DNA of 64,000 nt from Sporobacter sp942492735 (GCA_942492735.1 OW818648.1:3782001-3846000), one strand, 5' to 3'. Counted from the first letter of the stretch, positions 42,822 to 51,786 are shown. The notes: a model not told the origin generated them from the letters alone. Translations and numbers: made by a program.

Positions 42822-43357
42822 TGTCCCTCCGATAATGTATGCCACTCTTCAGCGAGTATCCCATATAAATAAGAATCAACCCAGATGGGCTGTCCTGTGC
42901 CATCCGTTTTGAAATAGATGTTGCGTTTCAGATGACCTTCGCGGCGCAAGCCCAGGCGTTCAATCAGCCGCCAGGATTTTTCATTCTCAGGATTGCACAT
43001 GGCGATAACCCGCCATGCCCCGCACTTGTTGAATGCGTGTTCAATAATTGCCCGCGCGCTTTCAAACGCATATCCCTGCCCTTGGAATCCCTTATTAAAA
43101 ACAAAGCCAAGCTCAAAAGTATCGTAATCCTGTTTTGACAGATAAAGATTGCCGATCACCTTGCCGCCTTCTTTCAAACAGACAGCAAAAAAATCCATAT
43201 CGTTTGAGCGCCTGATCGCCTCAGCTTTGCTTTCTTCGGGTGTATATGCGCCATACGGTTCATAGAACACAACATCCGGGTCGGACAAGTATTCATGAAG
43301 GTCGCTCCAATCGTCAGCGGAGAACTGCCGGATGTTAAGTCTCATGGTTTCGATCAT
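42806..43357 (-). CDS. GNAT N-acetyltransferase, RimJ/RimL type
   Basis: A 183-residue acetyltransferase. The acetyl-CoA loop is visible in LGFVFNKGFQGQGYAFESA, and the C-terminal part has MCNPENEKSWRLIERLGL with the conserved Asn. Members acetylate ribosomal or other amino termini or small molecules; the target here is unknown. ATG 43357 overlaps the TGA of the preceding gene (TGATG) and has GGAGG 7 nt upstream, so translation is coupled to the Fe-S gene. Confidence 0.92.
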   Translation of the reverse strand: MIETMRLNIRQFSADDWSDLHEYLSDPDVVFYEPYGAYTPEESKAEAIRRSNDMDFFAVCLKEGGKVIGNLYLSKQDYDTFELGFVFNKGFQGQGYAFESARAIIEHAFNKCGAWRVIAMCNPENEKSWRLIERLGLRREGHLKRNIYFKTDGTGQPIWVDSYLYGILAEEWHTLSEGQWLKN

Positions 43358-44073
43358 CAACGCGCCTCCACACCGCTGCAGCTGTCATTCGAGCCGCTGC
43401 GTGATGTGCAGGCCTTCATGCAGATGCCGCAGACGGCGCCGCGGCCAATGTCCATAAAATGCGTGCGCATATAGCTGTTGCAGGCATTGGCGTCAAGCAT
43501 CTCGTCCCGCTCAATGCCGGGATGCCACAAGGTACCCTTGATGGCATTCGCAGGACAGGCGTCAACACAAATCCGGCAGCTGCCGCAGAGCGACTGCGCC
43601 GAAGCAGCTGTTTCTGTCAGCGGGCAGTCTGTAAAAAGCGTGCCGAGGCGGACGCGCGGGCCAAGATCTCGGTGCAGGAACAAGGCGCTTTTTCCGACCG
43701 TTCCAAGACCGGCGAAAACAGCGGCTTTTTTATGCGAATACCGGCCAAAATGCTCCCGCGTGTGGCCTGTTTTAATTGTTTGCGACGCCGCAATCGGAAT
43801 GTATTTATACCCTTCTCGCGCGAGTTGCATGCCGGTGCGGAGCAGCATATTATCAATAAACGCGTTCACCGTCCTGTAGTGGTGAAAATACGTGTGCGTC
43901 GGCATGCCGATATGATCGGCGCTGTCGATCTCATCAATAACAGCATCTGACAGCGCCGCAACGATGGAGACGGCGTAATCCAAACCGTCCGGTGCATCCG
44001 GAACACGGGAGTACCCGACGTCATAAACGCCGTTTGTTATGAGCATTTCTTTTATTTCTGCTTTCAGAAGCAT
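43357..44073 (-). CDS. Fe-S protein, epoxyqueuosine reductase-like
   Basis: A 238-residue protein with two [4Fe-4S] cysteine motifs near the C-terminus: CGSCRICVDACPANAI and the later CGICMKAC. The first 170 residues resemble the B12-binding half of QueG-like proteins (RYSHKKAAVFAGLGTVGKSA) but the length is well short of QueG (about 380). I regard it as a QueG-related Fe-S oxidoreductase of unknown substrate. ATG 44073 has GGGGAT 5 nt upstream. First gene of a coupled minus-strand operon. Confidence 0.85.
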   Translation of the reverse strand: MLLKAEIKEMLITNGVYDVGYSRVPDAPDGLDYAVSIVAALSDAVIDEIDSADHIGMPTHTYFHHYRTVNAFIDNMLLRTGMQLAREGYKYIPIAASQTIKTGHTREHFGRYSHKKAAVFAGLGTVGKSALFLHRDLGPRVRLGTLFTDCPLTETAASAQSLCGSCRICVDACPANAIKGTLWHPGIERDEMLDANACNSYMRTHFMDIGRGAVCGICMKACTSRSGSNDSCSGVEAR

Positions 44074-44378
44074 AGAATCCCCGCTTTTTCTATTCATTAA
44101 CACGCTGTTGCAGCCTGAAGAGAGAGCACCCGATCACAGCGCCAAATCAGATATATTTTCTATTATATGCCAGATTACGACTGAACTCAACATCAATGAT
44201 GTGTAAAATACTAAGTAGTAGGATATCTAACTATTTTACATCATGTCAAAATTATCCTGTATACACTTGACAAAACACGCGCCGGAGCATATATTGAACT
44301 TGAATTCAATCGGGTAATACAAACAGGTATAGGTTTTAGCCGGAATTTTTTCGCTCTAAAATGGAGGGATGTCATTAC
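44074..44378. other. Divergent control region
   Basis: Between the Fe-S operon and the TetR gene. Contains the TetR promoter and palindrome (44267-44310). No gene. Confidence 0.6.
44267..44310 (+). promoter_or_regulatory. Promoter and probable operator of the TetR gene
   Basis: TTGACA (44267-44272) and TATATT (44290-44295) with a 17-nt spacer. A palindrome TTGAATTCAA (44300-44309), extended by ATTGAA just upstream, lies over the expected transcription start, the usual site for autorepression. Confidence 0.7.
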
Positions 44379-45011
44379 ATGGCAAGGACAGCAGCGCAAA
44401 ATAAGAGGATACGCGACGCCAAGCGGGAGCTTATTTTAACAACAGCGCTCAACCAATTCTCCCTGAAGGGCTATTACTCCACACGAATTCAGGACATCGC
44501 AGAGGCAGCCGATATTTCTCAAGGCCTCATGTATTATTATTACCCTTCAAAGGAAGCAATCTATATCGACCTTGTCAGTGATTCGATTGAAAAAATCAAC
44601 GAAACAGCACGGTACGTGCGCGAAATGAGTAAATCCTACGGTGAAAAAATCATGTACGCGCTCCGTGTTCTGTTTAAAACGATTGAGACAAGCTATCGGT
44701 TCCGTCAGACTTGCCGCATGATTGCGCAGTCCACCTATCAGGCAGATATTTCTATGGAGTCACAGACCCAGCTCGATAAAAAGCGGGACATCGCCTATAG
44801 AATCATGGCGGAAATATTCCGTAAAGGCCAGGTAGAGGGCAGTGTTGTCGACGGCGACCCGATGGAACTGTCAATCCTGTTCTGGACAAGCGTCAACGGT
44901 CTTGCAATCTATTACGCCACACGCGATATCGCCGCGAGATTGCCGGATTACAAGCTTGTCGCGCCCATGTTCTTAAAGAACTTCGTGGAGATATCCGAAG
45001 ACGACGAATAA
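44379..45011 (+). CDS. TetR family transcription regulator
   Basis: A 210-residue repressor: N-terminal helix-turn-helix (about 10-60; IQDIAEAADISQGLMYYYYP is the recognition part, with YYPSKEAIY following) and an all-helical ligand domain. Ligand and targets unknown. Its own promoter has a palindrome, so it probably represses itself; the divergent Fe-S/GNAT/M24 operon is another possible target. Start ATG 44379 follows GGAGGG at a rather long distance; ATG 44361 is an alternative. Confidence 0.93.
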   Translation: MARTAAQNKRIRDAKRELILTTALNQFSLKGYYSTRIQDIAEAADISQGLMYYYYPSKEAIYIDLVSDSIEKINETARYVREMSKSYGEKIMYALRVLFKTIETSYRFRQTCRMIAQSTYQADISMESQTQLDKKRDIAYRIMAEIFRKGQVEGSVVDGDPMELSILFWTSVNGLAIYYATRDIAARLPDYKLVAPMFLKNFVEISEDDE

Positions 45012-45025
45012 AGCTGGAATAAATT

Positions 45026-45057
45026 GCGGGGCGACGATGAGTCGCCTCGTTTATTTT
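45026..45057 (+). terminator. Terminator of the TetR gene
   Basis: GGGGCGAC pairs with GTCGCCTC around GATGA, followed by GTTTATTTTT. It runs into the 3' end of the converging DUF1801 gene. Confidence 0.75.
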
Positions 45058-45452
45058 TCCGACGCTTGTTTTGCCCGTTTTTTCGGAGGAATCGCTTCGT
45101 TTTGTGAGACCCTGAGCCGGACAATCTCAGCAATGAGATCAACCGGCAGCGGCTTTGTGTAAGGAAACTGTACCGCGCCTTTTGAAAAGCTAAGCTTTGC
45201 TTCTTCTAATCTATTCCTGAATAATTCTATACCTTCGGCACCGGGATAAAAACCGGTATGCTTTTTAAACCCAGCAAAATGGACGAGATTGCCGTTTAAA
45301 TAGAACGTCGGCATTGCCCAACTGATTTTTTCCGTCGCTTGGGGCGCGGCCTCCCTAATGGTTTTTCTTATCAGGTGCAGCCGCTCCTGTATCTCAGGCG
45401 AAAACAGCGCGATATAGTCATCTATTGTTGTAACCGTCACATCTCCAGCCAT
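45051..45452 (-). CDS. DUF1801 family protein (YdhG-like)
   Basis: A 133-residue protein of the DUF1801 family (PF08818; the YdhG/YoBT fold of iron-chaperone-like proteins). Typical motifs are TIDDYIALFSPEIQERL, EKISWAMPTFYLNGNLVHFA and GFYPGAEGIE. Bacillus Fra belongs to this fold, so an iron link is possible but not shown. GAGAGG lies 8 nt before ATG 45452. Confidence 0.85.
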   Translation of the reverse strand: MAGDVTVTTIDDYIALFSPEIQERLHLIRKTIREAAPQATEKISWAMPTFYLNGNLVHFAGFKKHTGFYPGAEGIELFRNRLEEAKLSFSKGAVQFPYTKPLPVDLIAEIVRLRVSQNEAIPPKKRAKQASEK

Positions 45453-45540
45453 AAAATAACCTCTCTTTATCGAAATACTTCTATTATGATTATACCGCCA
45501 GCGCATATTAAACACAATATGTGTCAAGAGTTGTCCATTG

Positions 45541-45569
45541 TTGTATTCATTGTTCGTATCATGTATAAT
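45541..45569 (+). promoter_or_regulatory. Promoter of the glycerol-dehydrogenase-family gene
   Basis: TTGTAT (45541-45546) and TATAAT (45564-45569) with a 17-nt spacer, 39 nt before the start. Confidence 0.65.
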
Positions 45570-45608
45570 CCGGGTATATATAGCTCCCAAAATGCAGGAG
45601 GGTGAATG

Positions 45609-46718
45609 ATGGGTTTTAAGTCACAGATTTTCAGCGCACCCGGTAAATACGTACAGGGTGCCGGCGCTATTGACGAGATCGGCGCGCATATTGCCCCGCT
45701 CGGCAGCCGCGCTCTCGTCGCAGGCGGGAAAACCGGCCTCCTTGCAACGCGCGCAGGGCGTGAAAAAAGCTTTGGAGCGCATGGCATACATCAAGTTGAA
45801 GAGTTGTTCAGCGGCGAAACAAGCGATAAAGAGATTGATCGTTTAACAATGCTCTGCAAAAAACACGGCTGTCATGTCCTGATCGCGAGCGGCGGGGGTA
45901 AGGTGATCGACACCGTCAAGGCCGCTGCTGAAGATCTGAATATCCCAGCTGTCATCGTCCCGACGATAGCTTCAAATGACGCGCCGTGCAGTGCGCTCAC
46001 CGTCATTTACAATGAGAACGGCTCCTTCAACCGCCTTCGCCCGCTCAAGAACAACCCGGCGCTGGTCCTTGTTGATACAGAAATTATCGCCAGAGCGCCC
46101 GTTAGGACGCTTGTCGCCGGAATGGGTGACGCGCTCGCCACATGGTTTGAAGCCGATGCCTGCCGGAAATCGAATGCCCTGAACATCCGCGGCGGACACA
46201 TCTCCGAAACAGGTATGACACTCGCCAAGCTCTGCCGCGATACGATCCTTGAATATGGGTGCAACGCTAAAATCGCCTGTGAAAACCAGGCGGTCACGCC
46301 CGCTTTGGAGCGTGTTGTTGAGGCGAACACGCTGCTCTCCGGCCTCGGTTTTGAATGCGGCGGCGTCGCTATCGCGCATGCGCTGAGCGAAGCCTTCTCT
46401 GTCATTCCGGAAATGCACCACGCCGCGCACGGCGAAACAGTCGCGTTCGGGCTGCTCGTTCACCTCATCATCGAAGACCACCCAACAGCTGTCATTAACG
46501 ATATCTACAAATTCTGCAGCAGTGTCGGCCTTCCGATCACGTTATCCGACCTGGGCTGCGACACCATCGATAAAGACGTCCTTCGCCGTGCCGCCGAGGT
46601 CGCGGCTGAGCCGGGCAAACCGTCGTCTAATATGATATTTCCCGTCACCGGGCAAATGATTTATGACGCCATACGCACCGCCGACAGCCTCGGCAAAAGG
46701 CTCAAGGGCATGTGTTGA
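45609..46718 (+). CDS. gldA: Glycerol dehydrogenase family enzyme (iron-containing ADH)
   Basis: A 369-residue NAD-dependent polyol/alcohol dehydrogenase. The NAD-binding glycine motif is SGGGKVIDT (about 93-101), the metal ligands are the Asp of GMGDALATWFEAD and the two His in AIAHALSEAF and HHAAHGETVAFG. Glycerol to dihydroxyacetone is the likely reaction; related enzymes act on other diols or as 2-deoxy-scyllo-inosamine-type dehydrogenases. The second of two adjacent ATGs has better spacing (7 nt) to GGAGG. It is 85 nt upstream of murI. Confidence 0.9.
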   Translation: MGFKSQIFSAPGKYVQGAGAIDEIGAHIAPLGSRALVAGGKTGLLATRAGREKSFGAHGIHQVEELFSGETSDKEIDRLTMLCKKHGCHVLIASGGGKVIDTVKAAAEDLNIPAVIVPTIASNDAPCSALTVIYNENGSFNRLRPLKNNPALVLVDTEIIARAPVRTLVAGMGDALATWFEADACRKSNALNIRGGHISETGMTLAKLCRDTILEYGCNAKIACENQAVTPALERVVEANTLLSGLGFECGGVAIAHALSEAFSVIPEMHHAAHGETVAFGLLVHLIIEDHPTAVINDIYKFCSSVGLPITLSDLGCDTIDKDVLRRAAEVAAEPGKPSSNMIFPVTGQMIYDAIRTADSLGKRLKGMC

Positions 46719-46803
46719 CATATAAAACCTAAATATGTATGATGGATAAATAAAGCGGTGAAACTTCTCTATGGGTCCAAATTACATAAGAGGTGTCCAG
46801 AAC

Positions 46804-47577
46804 ATGCAAATCGGTCTATTTGATTCCGGCGTCGGCGGGCTTACTGTCCTGCACGATGCGCTTAAAATAATAAAAAACGCTGATTTTTTGTATTACGCCG
46901 ATACACAGAATGTCCCTTACGGCACAAAGACAAAGGCAGAGGTCAGAGGTTTTGTTTTAGACGCGGCTGATTTTCTGATTCGTCAGGGTGCCGGTGTTCT
47001 GGTCGTCGCGTGCAATACGGCGACGAGCGTCGCCATTGAGGATTTAAGACAAAAATACGATATACCGATCATCGGTATGGAGCCCGCCGTTAAACCTGCC
47101 GTCGAAAATCATAAGGATAAACGGATTCTCGTCACAGCGACGGAGCTGGCGCTGAAGCTGGACAAGCTCAAAAAACTCATCACGCGGCTTGACTGCGAGG
47201 ATATCGTCGATCTCCTCCCGCTTCCCGGTCTTGTACGGTTTGCCGAAAATATGACGTTTGACGATGACGCGGTGTATGCGTATTTAAAGGATGAATTATC
47301 GCGTTTCGATATGAAGCAGTATCAGACGGTCGTCCTCGGCTGCACGCATTTCATCTACTTTAAACCTGTTTTCGAAGCCTTGCTCGGCCCAGATATCGAC
47401 ATCATCGACGGCAACACTGGCACGGTCAACAAGCTCGTTGCAACGCTGGCGGATCTCAATTTTCCTGCGGACGGCAGCGGTAAAATTGCCTATTATGAGT
47501 CCGGCCGTAAGGTCACGGATAGAGATACGCTGCAGAAATTTGATACCCTGCTGAAACGGCTGGATATCATTAAGTAA
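46804..47577 (+). CDS. murI: Glutamate racemase
   Basis: A 257-residue cytosolic enzyme that makes D-glutamate for peptidoglycan. Visible active-site parts are FDSGVGG at the start (Asp-Ser), the first catalytic cysteine in ACNTATS and the second in LGCTHF. The length matches the family. AGAGGTG lies 8 nt before ATG 46804; the upstream in-frame ATG (46771) has no site. A repeat element follows the stop by 6 bp. Confidence 0.95.
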   Translation: MQIGLFDSGVGGLTVLHDALKIIKNADFLYYADTQNVPYGTKTKAEVRGFVLDAADFLIRQGAGVLVVACNTATSVAIEDLRQKYDIPIIGMEPAVKPAVENHKDKRILVTATELALKLDKLKKLITRLDCEDIVDLLPLPGLVRFAENMTFDDDAVYAYLKDELSRFDMKQYQTVVLGCTHFIYFKPVFEALLGPDIDIIDGNTGTVNKLVATLADLNFPADGSGKIAYYESGRKVTDRDTLQKFDTLLKRLDIIK

Positions 47578-47583
47578 CGTACC

Positions 47584-47671
47584 CGTAGGGGCAGACCTCG
47601 TGTCTGCCCCTCTTTGCGGGCAGAAATATGACCCATCAAGAACGAGGGCAGACACAAGGTCTGCCCCTACG
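47584..47671. repeat. Paired-hairpin element, GGCAGAC arms
   Basis: Opens CGTAGGGGCAGACCTCG and closes GGTCTGCCCCTACG. The arms GGGGCAGAC/GTCTGCCCC are hairpins and match the right arm of the 2440-2517 element. Confidence 0.8.
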
Positions 47672-47714
47672 GAATACGTTTTATCTTTTGGTGCGGTGCG
47701 GCGCGGGAGACAAT

Positions 47715-47750
47715 CCTCAGTCGCCTGCAAAGCCTTTGGAGCCTTTTTTA
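47715..47750. repeat. Shortened CTCAGTC-type repeat
   Basis: CCTCAGTCGCCTGCAAAGCC continues to GGAGCCTTTTTTA; compared with 12151-12220 the middle is deleted. Confidence 0.6.
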
Positions 47751-47784
47751 GTTGGAACGAAGCCACATACCTCTGGTGTGTGGG

Positions 47785-48147
47785 CTATTTTATTGACTGC
47801 TTTAATTGTACTTTAAGGCCGTTCGGGTCTTGGATGAAAAAATACTTCACGTTGGGGTGAACCACCGGGCCGCTGAGGATGGGGATGTTTTTTTCTTTGA
47901 CCATTGTCAGGGCGACGTCGAGGGAATCGACATCGAATCCCCAGGAGACGGCATCTCCGACGGTTGCGTTGCGGCTTTCTCCGTTGCAGACGAGCTCAAT
48001 CTGTGTTTCGCCTGTACCTAAAAACGCGATTTCAAGACCCTGCATCGCCTCGAACCGGCTGACGAGTTCAAGCCCGATAACCTCCTGATAAAATCTCAAT
48101 GACTCTTCCATATTTTTAACGAGTAATGTGCTCCAGCAAAACTTCAT
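47785..48147 (-). CDS. VOC (glyoxalase-fold) family protein
   Basis: A 120-residue vicinal-oxygen-chelate protein with two beta-alpha-beta-beta-beta modules: STLLVKNMEESLRFYQEVIG in the first and VALTMVKEKNIPI then FFIQDPNGLKVQLKQ in the second. Metal-ligand positions include E in TQIELV and Q in VQLKQ. Functions in the family range from glyoxalase to antibiotic resistance; none can be chosen. ATG 48147 has GGAGG 8 nt upstream. Confidence 0.88.
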   Translation of the reverse strand: MKFCWSTLLVKNMEESLRFYQEVIGLELVSRFEAMQGLEIAFLGTGETQIELVCNGESRNATVGDAVSWGFDVDSLDVALTMVKEKNIPILSGPVVHPNVKYFFIQDPNGLKVQLKQSIK

Positions 48148-48252
48148 GTCCTTGTCCTCCATTAAGATAGTATGCTTGTCTTCATTGTAATTCATGTAAT
48201 TATGTCCGTCAAGACAAGGGGACACAACCTTTTTGCTCAGCGCCACAATAAT

Positions 48253-48284
48253 AAAAGCTGCCACAGAATTCTGGAGGCAGCTTT
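48253..48284 (-). terminator. Terminator of the DUF1015 gene
   Basis: On the minus strand AAAGCTGCC pairs with GGCAGCTTT, with an inner CCAGAATTCTG palindrome and TATTATT after it. Confidence 0.7.
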
Positions 48285-48294
48285 ATATTTCTTA

Positions 48295-49530
48295 TTATTT
48301 AATTAACCGGCATTCGAGATAATACCGTTTGTCCCGCGCGTGGCCGATGGAAAAGCTCTTTTTCGGAAAAACGATGCCGGCGGCGACTGTGTGGAAGAAG
48401 TCGGATTTGTCCATGGCCGGCAGTAAAAATCCAATGCTCCCGGGCTCTTTTGTCAGGGCAACCACAGAGTCCTCCCCGTGAATATAGTCAATGACGCAGT
48501 CAGTCCGCACGACATAATCGTCGAGGAACGCCTGCAGCATTTCGATAAGCTGCCCGATGGTCGCGGCTTTGACGCGGACGCTGCCGCTATCCGGCCCGCC
48601 CTGCGCGGCGGCTTTTACCCAGCGTACCTCATAACCCTCACTGCCGATTGGTAACGTGTTTTTGAGCGCTTCAAGCAGCGTTTCGGGTTGGGTATTGAAG
48701 ACGACGCGGTGGATGGCTTCGAAGCTGATGGCGGGATCATAGACATTATTGAGCTCGACAAGCGCGAACCGCGCCGGATGGGTTTGACGTTCCCCAGCGC
48801 TGAGCCCACCTTTTATCTCATCCCAATATCCTTTTGCGGCGGCCAAAGAATGGTTTCCATCGCCGATAATGATCTGAACGGGGCTGTTATCTGCCAGGCA
48901 GGACAAGCCTGCCTCTATTGTCTTCGCAGCTTCTCCGGTGACGCGCCAGCCTTTAATGGTGCCGCCGCCCTCTAAGAGTGTGAAGCTGTAAGCCTGCTCG
49001 AGGTCTGCAGTTTTTTCCCGCAGAGGCTCGATGATACGGCAATCCCTGTCGTCGATGAGCGCCATGATGTGCGGCAGCTCCAGAAAAGCCAATCGGCGCA
49101 CATCGATTCGGGCTGGGAGACGGGAGACGATTGTTTTCTCACTGGCGCGCACCGGTGTCTTTGCACCGGGCGTGTAATCATACAGCTCAAGGTCGAGCTG
49201 CCCGACGAGTCCTCTCCGGACACGTCCGTCGGATATTGTCCGCTCGATATAAATATAGGAATCCTTATAGGACGTAAAAATCCCGTCCTGTTGGTACTTC
49301 TGCATCATTTCAGCGATGGCGACGGCGCTCTCGGCCGTATTCACCTCGTCGAGGTACGCCTCAGGCACAATGAGCTTCAGCGTGGAGGGCGCGTCTCCGA
49401 CAGTTTCCCGGACACGCTCCCAATAGGCACGCTCCGAAGAAAACTGGTCACAGGCGATCACGCTCCATTTTGTCATATCCGCGCCGCGCGGGAGCAGAAT
49501 GTCCGCCGGCAAAAAAGCGTTATCAGTCAC
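48295..49530 (-). CDS. DUF1015 family protein (SerK-related)
   Basis: A 411-residue protein of DUF1015 (PF06245). Typical are ADILLPRGADMTKWSVIACD, the E-R-Y-W region (FSSERAYWERVRE) and GDGNHSLAAAKGYW. An archaeal member, SerK, phosphorylates free serine, so amino acid kinase activity is possible; other members are uncharacterised. Starts with GTG 49530 after GGGAG. It is 20 nt downstream of a homocysteine methyltransferase gene and certainly cotranscribed. Confidence 0.88.
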   Translation of the reverse strand: MTDNAFLPADILLPRGADMTKWSVIACDQFSSERAYWERVRETVGDAPSTLKLIVPEAYLDEVNTAESAVAIAEMMQKYQQDGIFTSYKDSYIYIERTISDGRVRRGLVGQLDLELYDYTPGAKTPVRASEKTIVSRLPARIDVRRLAFLELPHIMALIDDRDCRIIEPLREKTADLEQAYSFTLLEGGGTIKGWRVTGEAAKTIEAGLSCLADNSPVQIIIGDGNHSLAAAKGYWDEIKGGLSAGERQTHPARFALVELNNVYDPAISFEAIHRVVFNTQPETLLEALKNTLPIGSEGYEVRWVKAAAQGGPDSGSVRVKAATIGQLIEMLQAFLDDYVVRTDCVIDYIHGEDSVVALTKEPGSIGFLLPAMDKSDFFHTVAAGIVFPKKSFSIGHARDKRYYLECRLIK

Positions 49531-49550
49531 GTCAGTGCTCTCCCGGTTCG

Positions 49551-50798
49551 TTATTTTTCATAAATTACTGCCGCGCCGAATTTTGTCGCGATGTCGTCAA
49601 GTGTTTTTGTATCACCGCCGGGGCTTGATATCGCTGCCGTGCCGGTGACAAAGTGCAGCGCCGATGACAATACTGTCAAATCATTTGAAATCAGATAAAG
49701 CGGCCTGTCGCTCTGACTCTGTAAGCTGCGGACAATATGCCCCGCTGTATCGGCTGATACACCGTCGGGCAGCTGCACAGTGACGATTTTTGCACCATTA
49801 TCGGACTGCTCCAGCGCGTCCTCAATAATTTCTTCCGCTGTGGCATCAGGCTTTTTCATAGCGGCGTCGAATGTCAGCTTGTCAATGCTTTCAATTTGAA
49901 GAGGCGTGCAAATCTTCACTGTTGTATCTCTGATCACGGCAGCCGGTTTTAGGCCGCCGAATATGCTTTTCAGCTCCCTGATATAATCGGATGATGTCCC
50001 GCAACAGCCGCCGACGATCTTAACGCCGAGGGACGCAAAAGGCGCCATCTGGCGCGCGAATTCCTCCGGGCCAATATCGTATCCGCCGGTGATACTGTTC
50101 GGGAGCCCCGCATTCGGTTTAATGATGACGGGCAAGCTTGTGCTTTTCACGATCTTCTCGGCGATCGGAAAAATCTCGCTGGGCGCCAACGAGCAATTGA
50201 TGCCGATCGCCTTCGCGCCTAGCCTTTCGGCCGTAACGGCAAAGCTCTCCGGCCGGCAGCCGGTGAACGTCCGTCCGCTTTTATCAAACGTCATCATGAT
50301 GAAAATCGGCAGCTTTGTGTTTTCCCTGACGGCGCGCATGACGGCTTTGACCTCATATAGATCGCTCATCGTTTCAATGGCGACAAGGTCGGCCCCGGCT
50401 TTTTCCCCCGCGACCGCCTGCTGACGGTAGAGCTCATACGATTCGTCGAAAGTCAGCGACCCGAACGGACTGATAAACTCTCCGATCGGCCCTATATCTA
50501 AGGCTGTCAGCGTCCTGCCCTGTCCCGCCCTTTTCGTAATAGCGACGGCAGCTGTGATGATTTCTTCAACGCTGAAGCCTGAGCTTTTCAACGATTTGGC
50601 GTTTGCGCCGAAGGTATTTGTATTGATGATATCGCTGCCCGCATCCGCGGCTTTCCGCTGCAGGTCTTCGATAATCTGAGGCGCCGTGATATTCATAATA
50701 TCAGGCCTTTGTCCCGGCTTCAGACCGCTTTTCAGCAATATCCAACCGGGTGCATTATCCAAATAAACGAAATCCCGCTTTAAAAGTTCGTCGAGCAA
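49551..50798 (-). CDS. Homocysteine S-methyltransferase family protein
   Basis: A 415-residue protein. The homocysteine-binding barrel (PF02574, about 1-290) has its zinc cysteines in INCS and GGCCGT and the motif INTNTFGAN. This corresponds to the first module of MetH; the folate- and B12-binding modules are absent, replaced by a tail of about 120 residues that I do not recognise. It may work with a separate corrinoid protein or use S-methylmethionine-like donors. Start is TTG 50798 with AGGAGGTG 6 nt upstream. No SAM riboswitch is evident before it. Confidence 0.88.
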   Translation of the reverse strand: MLDELLKRDFVYLDNAPGWILLKSGLKPGQRPDIMNITAPQIIEDLQRKAADAGSDIINTNTFGANAKSLKSSGFSVEEIITAAVAITKRAGQGRTLTALDIGPIGEFISPFGSLTFDESYELYRQQAVAGEKAGADLVAIETMSDLYEVKAVMRAVRENTKLPIFIMMTFDKSGRTFTGCRPESFAVTAERLGAKAIGINCSLAPSEIFPIAEKIVKSTSLPVIIKPNAGLPNSITGGYDIGPEEFARQMAPFASLGVKIVGGCCGTSSDYIRELKSIFGGLKPAAVIRDTTVKICTPLQIESIDKLTFDAAMKKPDATAEEIIEDALEQSDNGAKIVTVQLPDGVSADTAGHIVRSLQSQSDRPLYLISNDLTVLSSALHFVTGTAAISSPGGDTKTLDDIATKFGAAVIYEK

Positions 50799-50897
50799 GT
50801 AACACACCTCCTGATTCTGCTTCGTAGTATGTGTCAATAGTAATGGAATAAGGCATAAAAGTAAAGCCATTTTGCAATTATAATATTAAAATTCCGT

Positions 50898-50925
50898 TTG
50901 AATATAGCACCGATTGTGGTATGAT
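50898..50925 (+). promoter_or_regulatory. Promoter of the cytidylate-kinase-like gene
   Basis: TTGAAT (50898-50903) and TATGAT (50920-50925) with a 16-nt spacer and TGG just before the -10 (extended type). Confidence 0.55.
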
Positions 50926-51011
50926 CTATTTAGATGTTTGTCCCTTTTTTCTCTTTATTCTTCTGTTAACATCAGCTTGACAGACACCAGTTATTAATAA
51001 CGGAGGTTTAT

Positions 51012-51647
51012 ATGGATAAGTACATTATCACGATAAGCCGTGAATTCGGCAGCGGCGGCCGGCTCATCGGAGAAAAACTTGCCGCGCGACTCGGGGTTGA
51101 GTTTTATGACAAATCAATCATCCAGCTGGCCGCGGAGAAAAGCGGCCTGTCATATCAATTCATTGAGCAGAACGACGAACACATAACAAACAGCCTGCTC
51201 TTCAATATCAATGCCGCCGCAACGTCCTACACAACCTTTAAAACCGCGGCGTATTTTGATACGCCGGTGAACGACAAAACTTTTTTTGCACAAACAGAGG
51301 TTATCCGTGAGCTTGCCAAAACCAATTGCGTCATTATCGGCCGCTGCGCCGACTACATCCTTCGCGAGGATCCGACACTTATCAGAATCTTCATCACCGC
51401 CGATTTTGACGACCGTGTCCGGCGCTCCGTCGAAGAATACAATGTCTCTTCAGAGGCCGCGTCGGAGAAAATTAAGAAAATAGATAAAAGCCGCGCGAAC
51501 TATTATAAATACTACACCGGCCAGGCCTGGGGCAACCTGCACAATTACGACCTTGTTGTGAATACATCATTTACAGGCATCTTGGGCGCCGTATCCATTA
51601 TCATGACAATGCTCGAAGAGAAGGGCGTCGAAACAACGGTATACTAA
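51012..51647 (+). CDS. Cytidylate kinase-like family protein
   Basis: A 211-residue nucleotide-kinase-fold protein of the cytidylate kinase-like family (PF13189). The phosphate-binding loop is REFGSGGRLIGEKLA; VIIGRCADYIL and a basic lid (RIFITADFDDRVRRSVEEY) follow. The true cmk gene is usually elsewhere, and this family's substrate is not established. GGAGG lies 5 nt before ATG. A strong terminator follows. Confidence 0.9.
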   Translation: MDKYIITISREFGSGGRLIGEKLAARLGVEFYDKSIIQLAAEKSGLSYQFIEQNDEHITNSLLFNINAAATSYTTFKTAAYFDTPVNDKTFFAQTEVIRELAKTNCVIIGRCADYILREDPTLIRIFITADFDDRVRRSVEEYNVSSEAASEKIKKIDKSRANYYKYYTGQAWGNLHNYDLVVNTSFTGILGAVSIIMTMLEEKGVETTVY

Positions 51648-51659
51648 CGGAGCTATTTT

Positions 51660-51699
51660 AAAATCTGGCGGACGATTAAGTCGTGCGCCAGATTTTTTC
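51660..51699 (+). terminator. Rho-independent terminator
   Basis: AAATCTGGCG-ACGA pairs with TCGT-CGCCAGATTT, followed by TTTT. Confidence 0.9.
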
Positions 51700-51705
51700 G
51701 TTAGC

Positions 51706-51760
51706 CGTAGGGGGCGATGCCAATAGCTCGCATAGCGAGCTATTGGCATCGCCCCCTACG
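51706..51760. repeat. Single perfect 55-bp hairpin with GTAGGGGGC ends
   Basis: Two perfect 26-bp inverted arms opening CGTAGGGGGCGATGCC around an ATA loop. It carries the GTAGGG family end but forms one long hairpin instead of two. Confidence 0.85.
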
Positions 51761-51786
51761 AAAACGACCGTACAGTAAATATGCCA

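Noticed and set aside
50799..51011. SAM or other riboswitch before the homocysteine methyltransferase
   Set aside because: The leader shows promoters but no riboswitch consensus that I can recognise.
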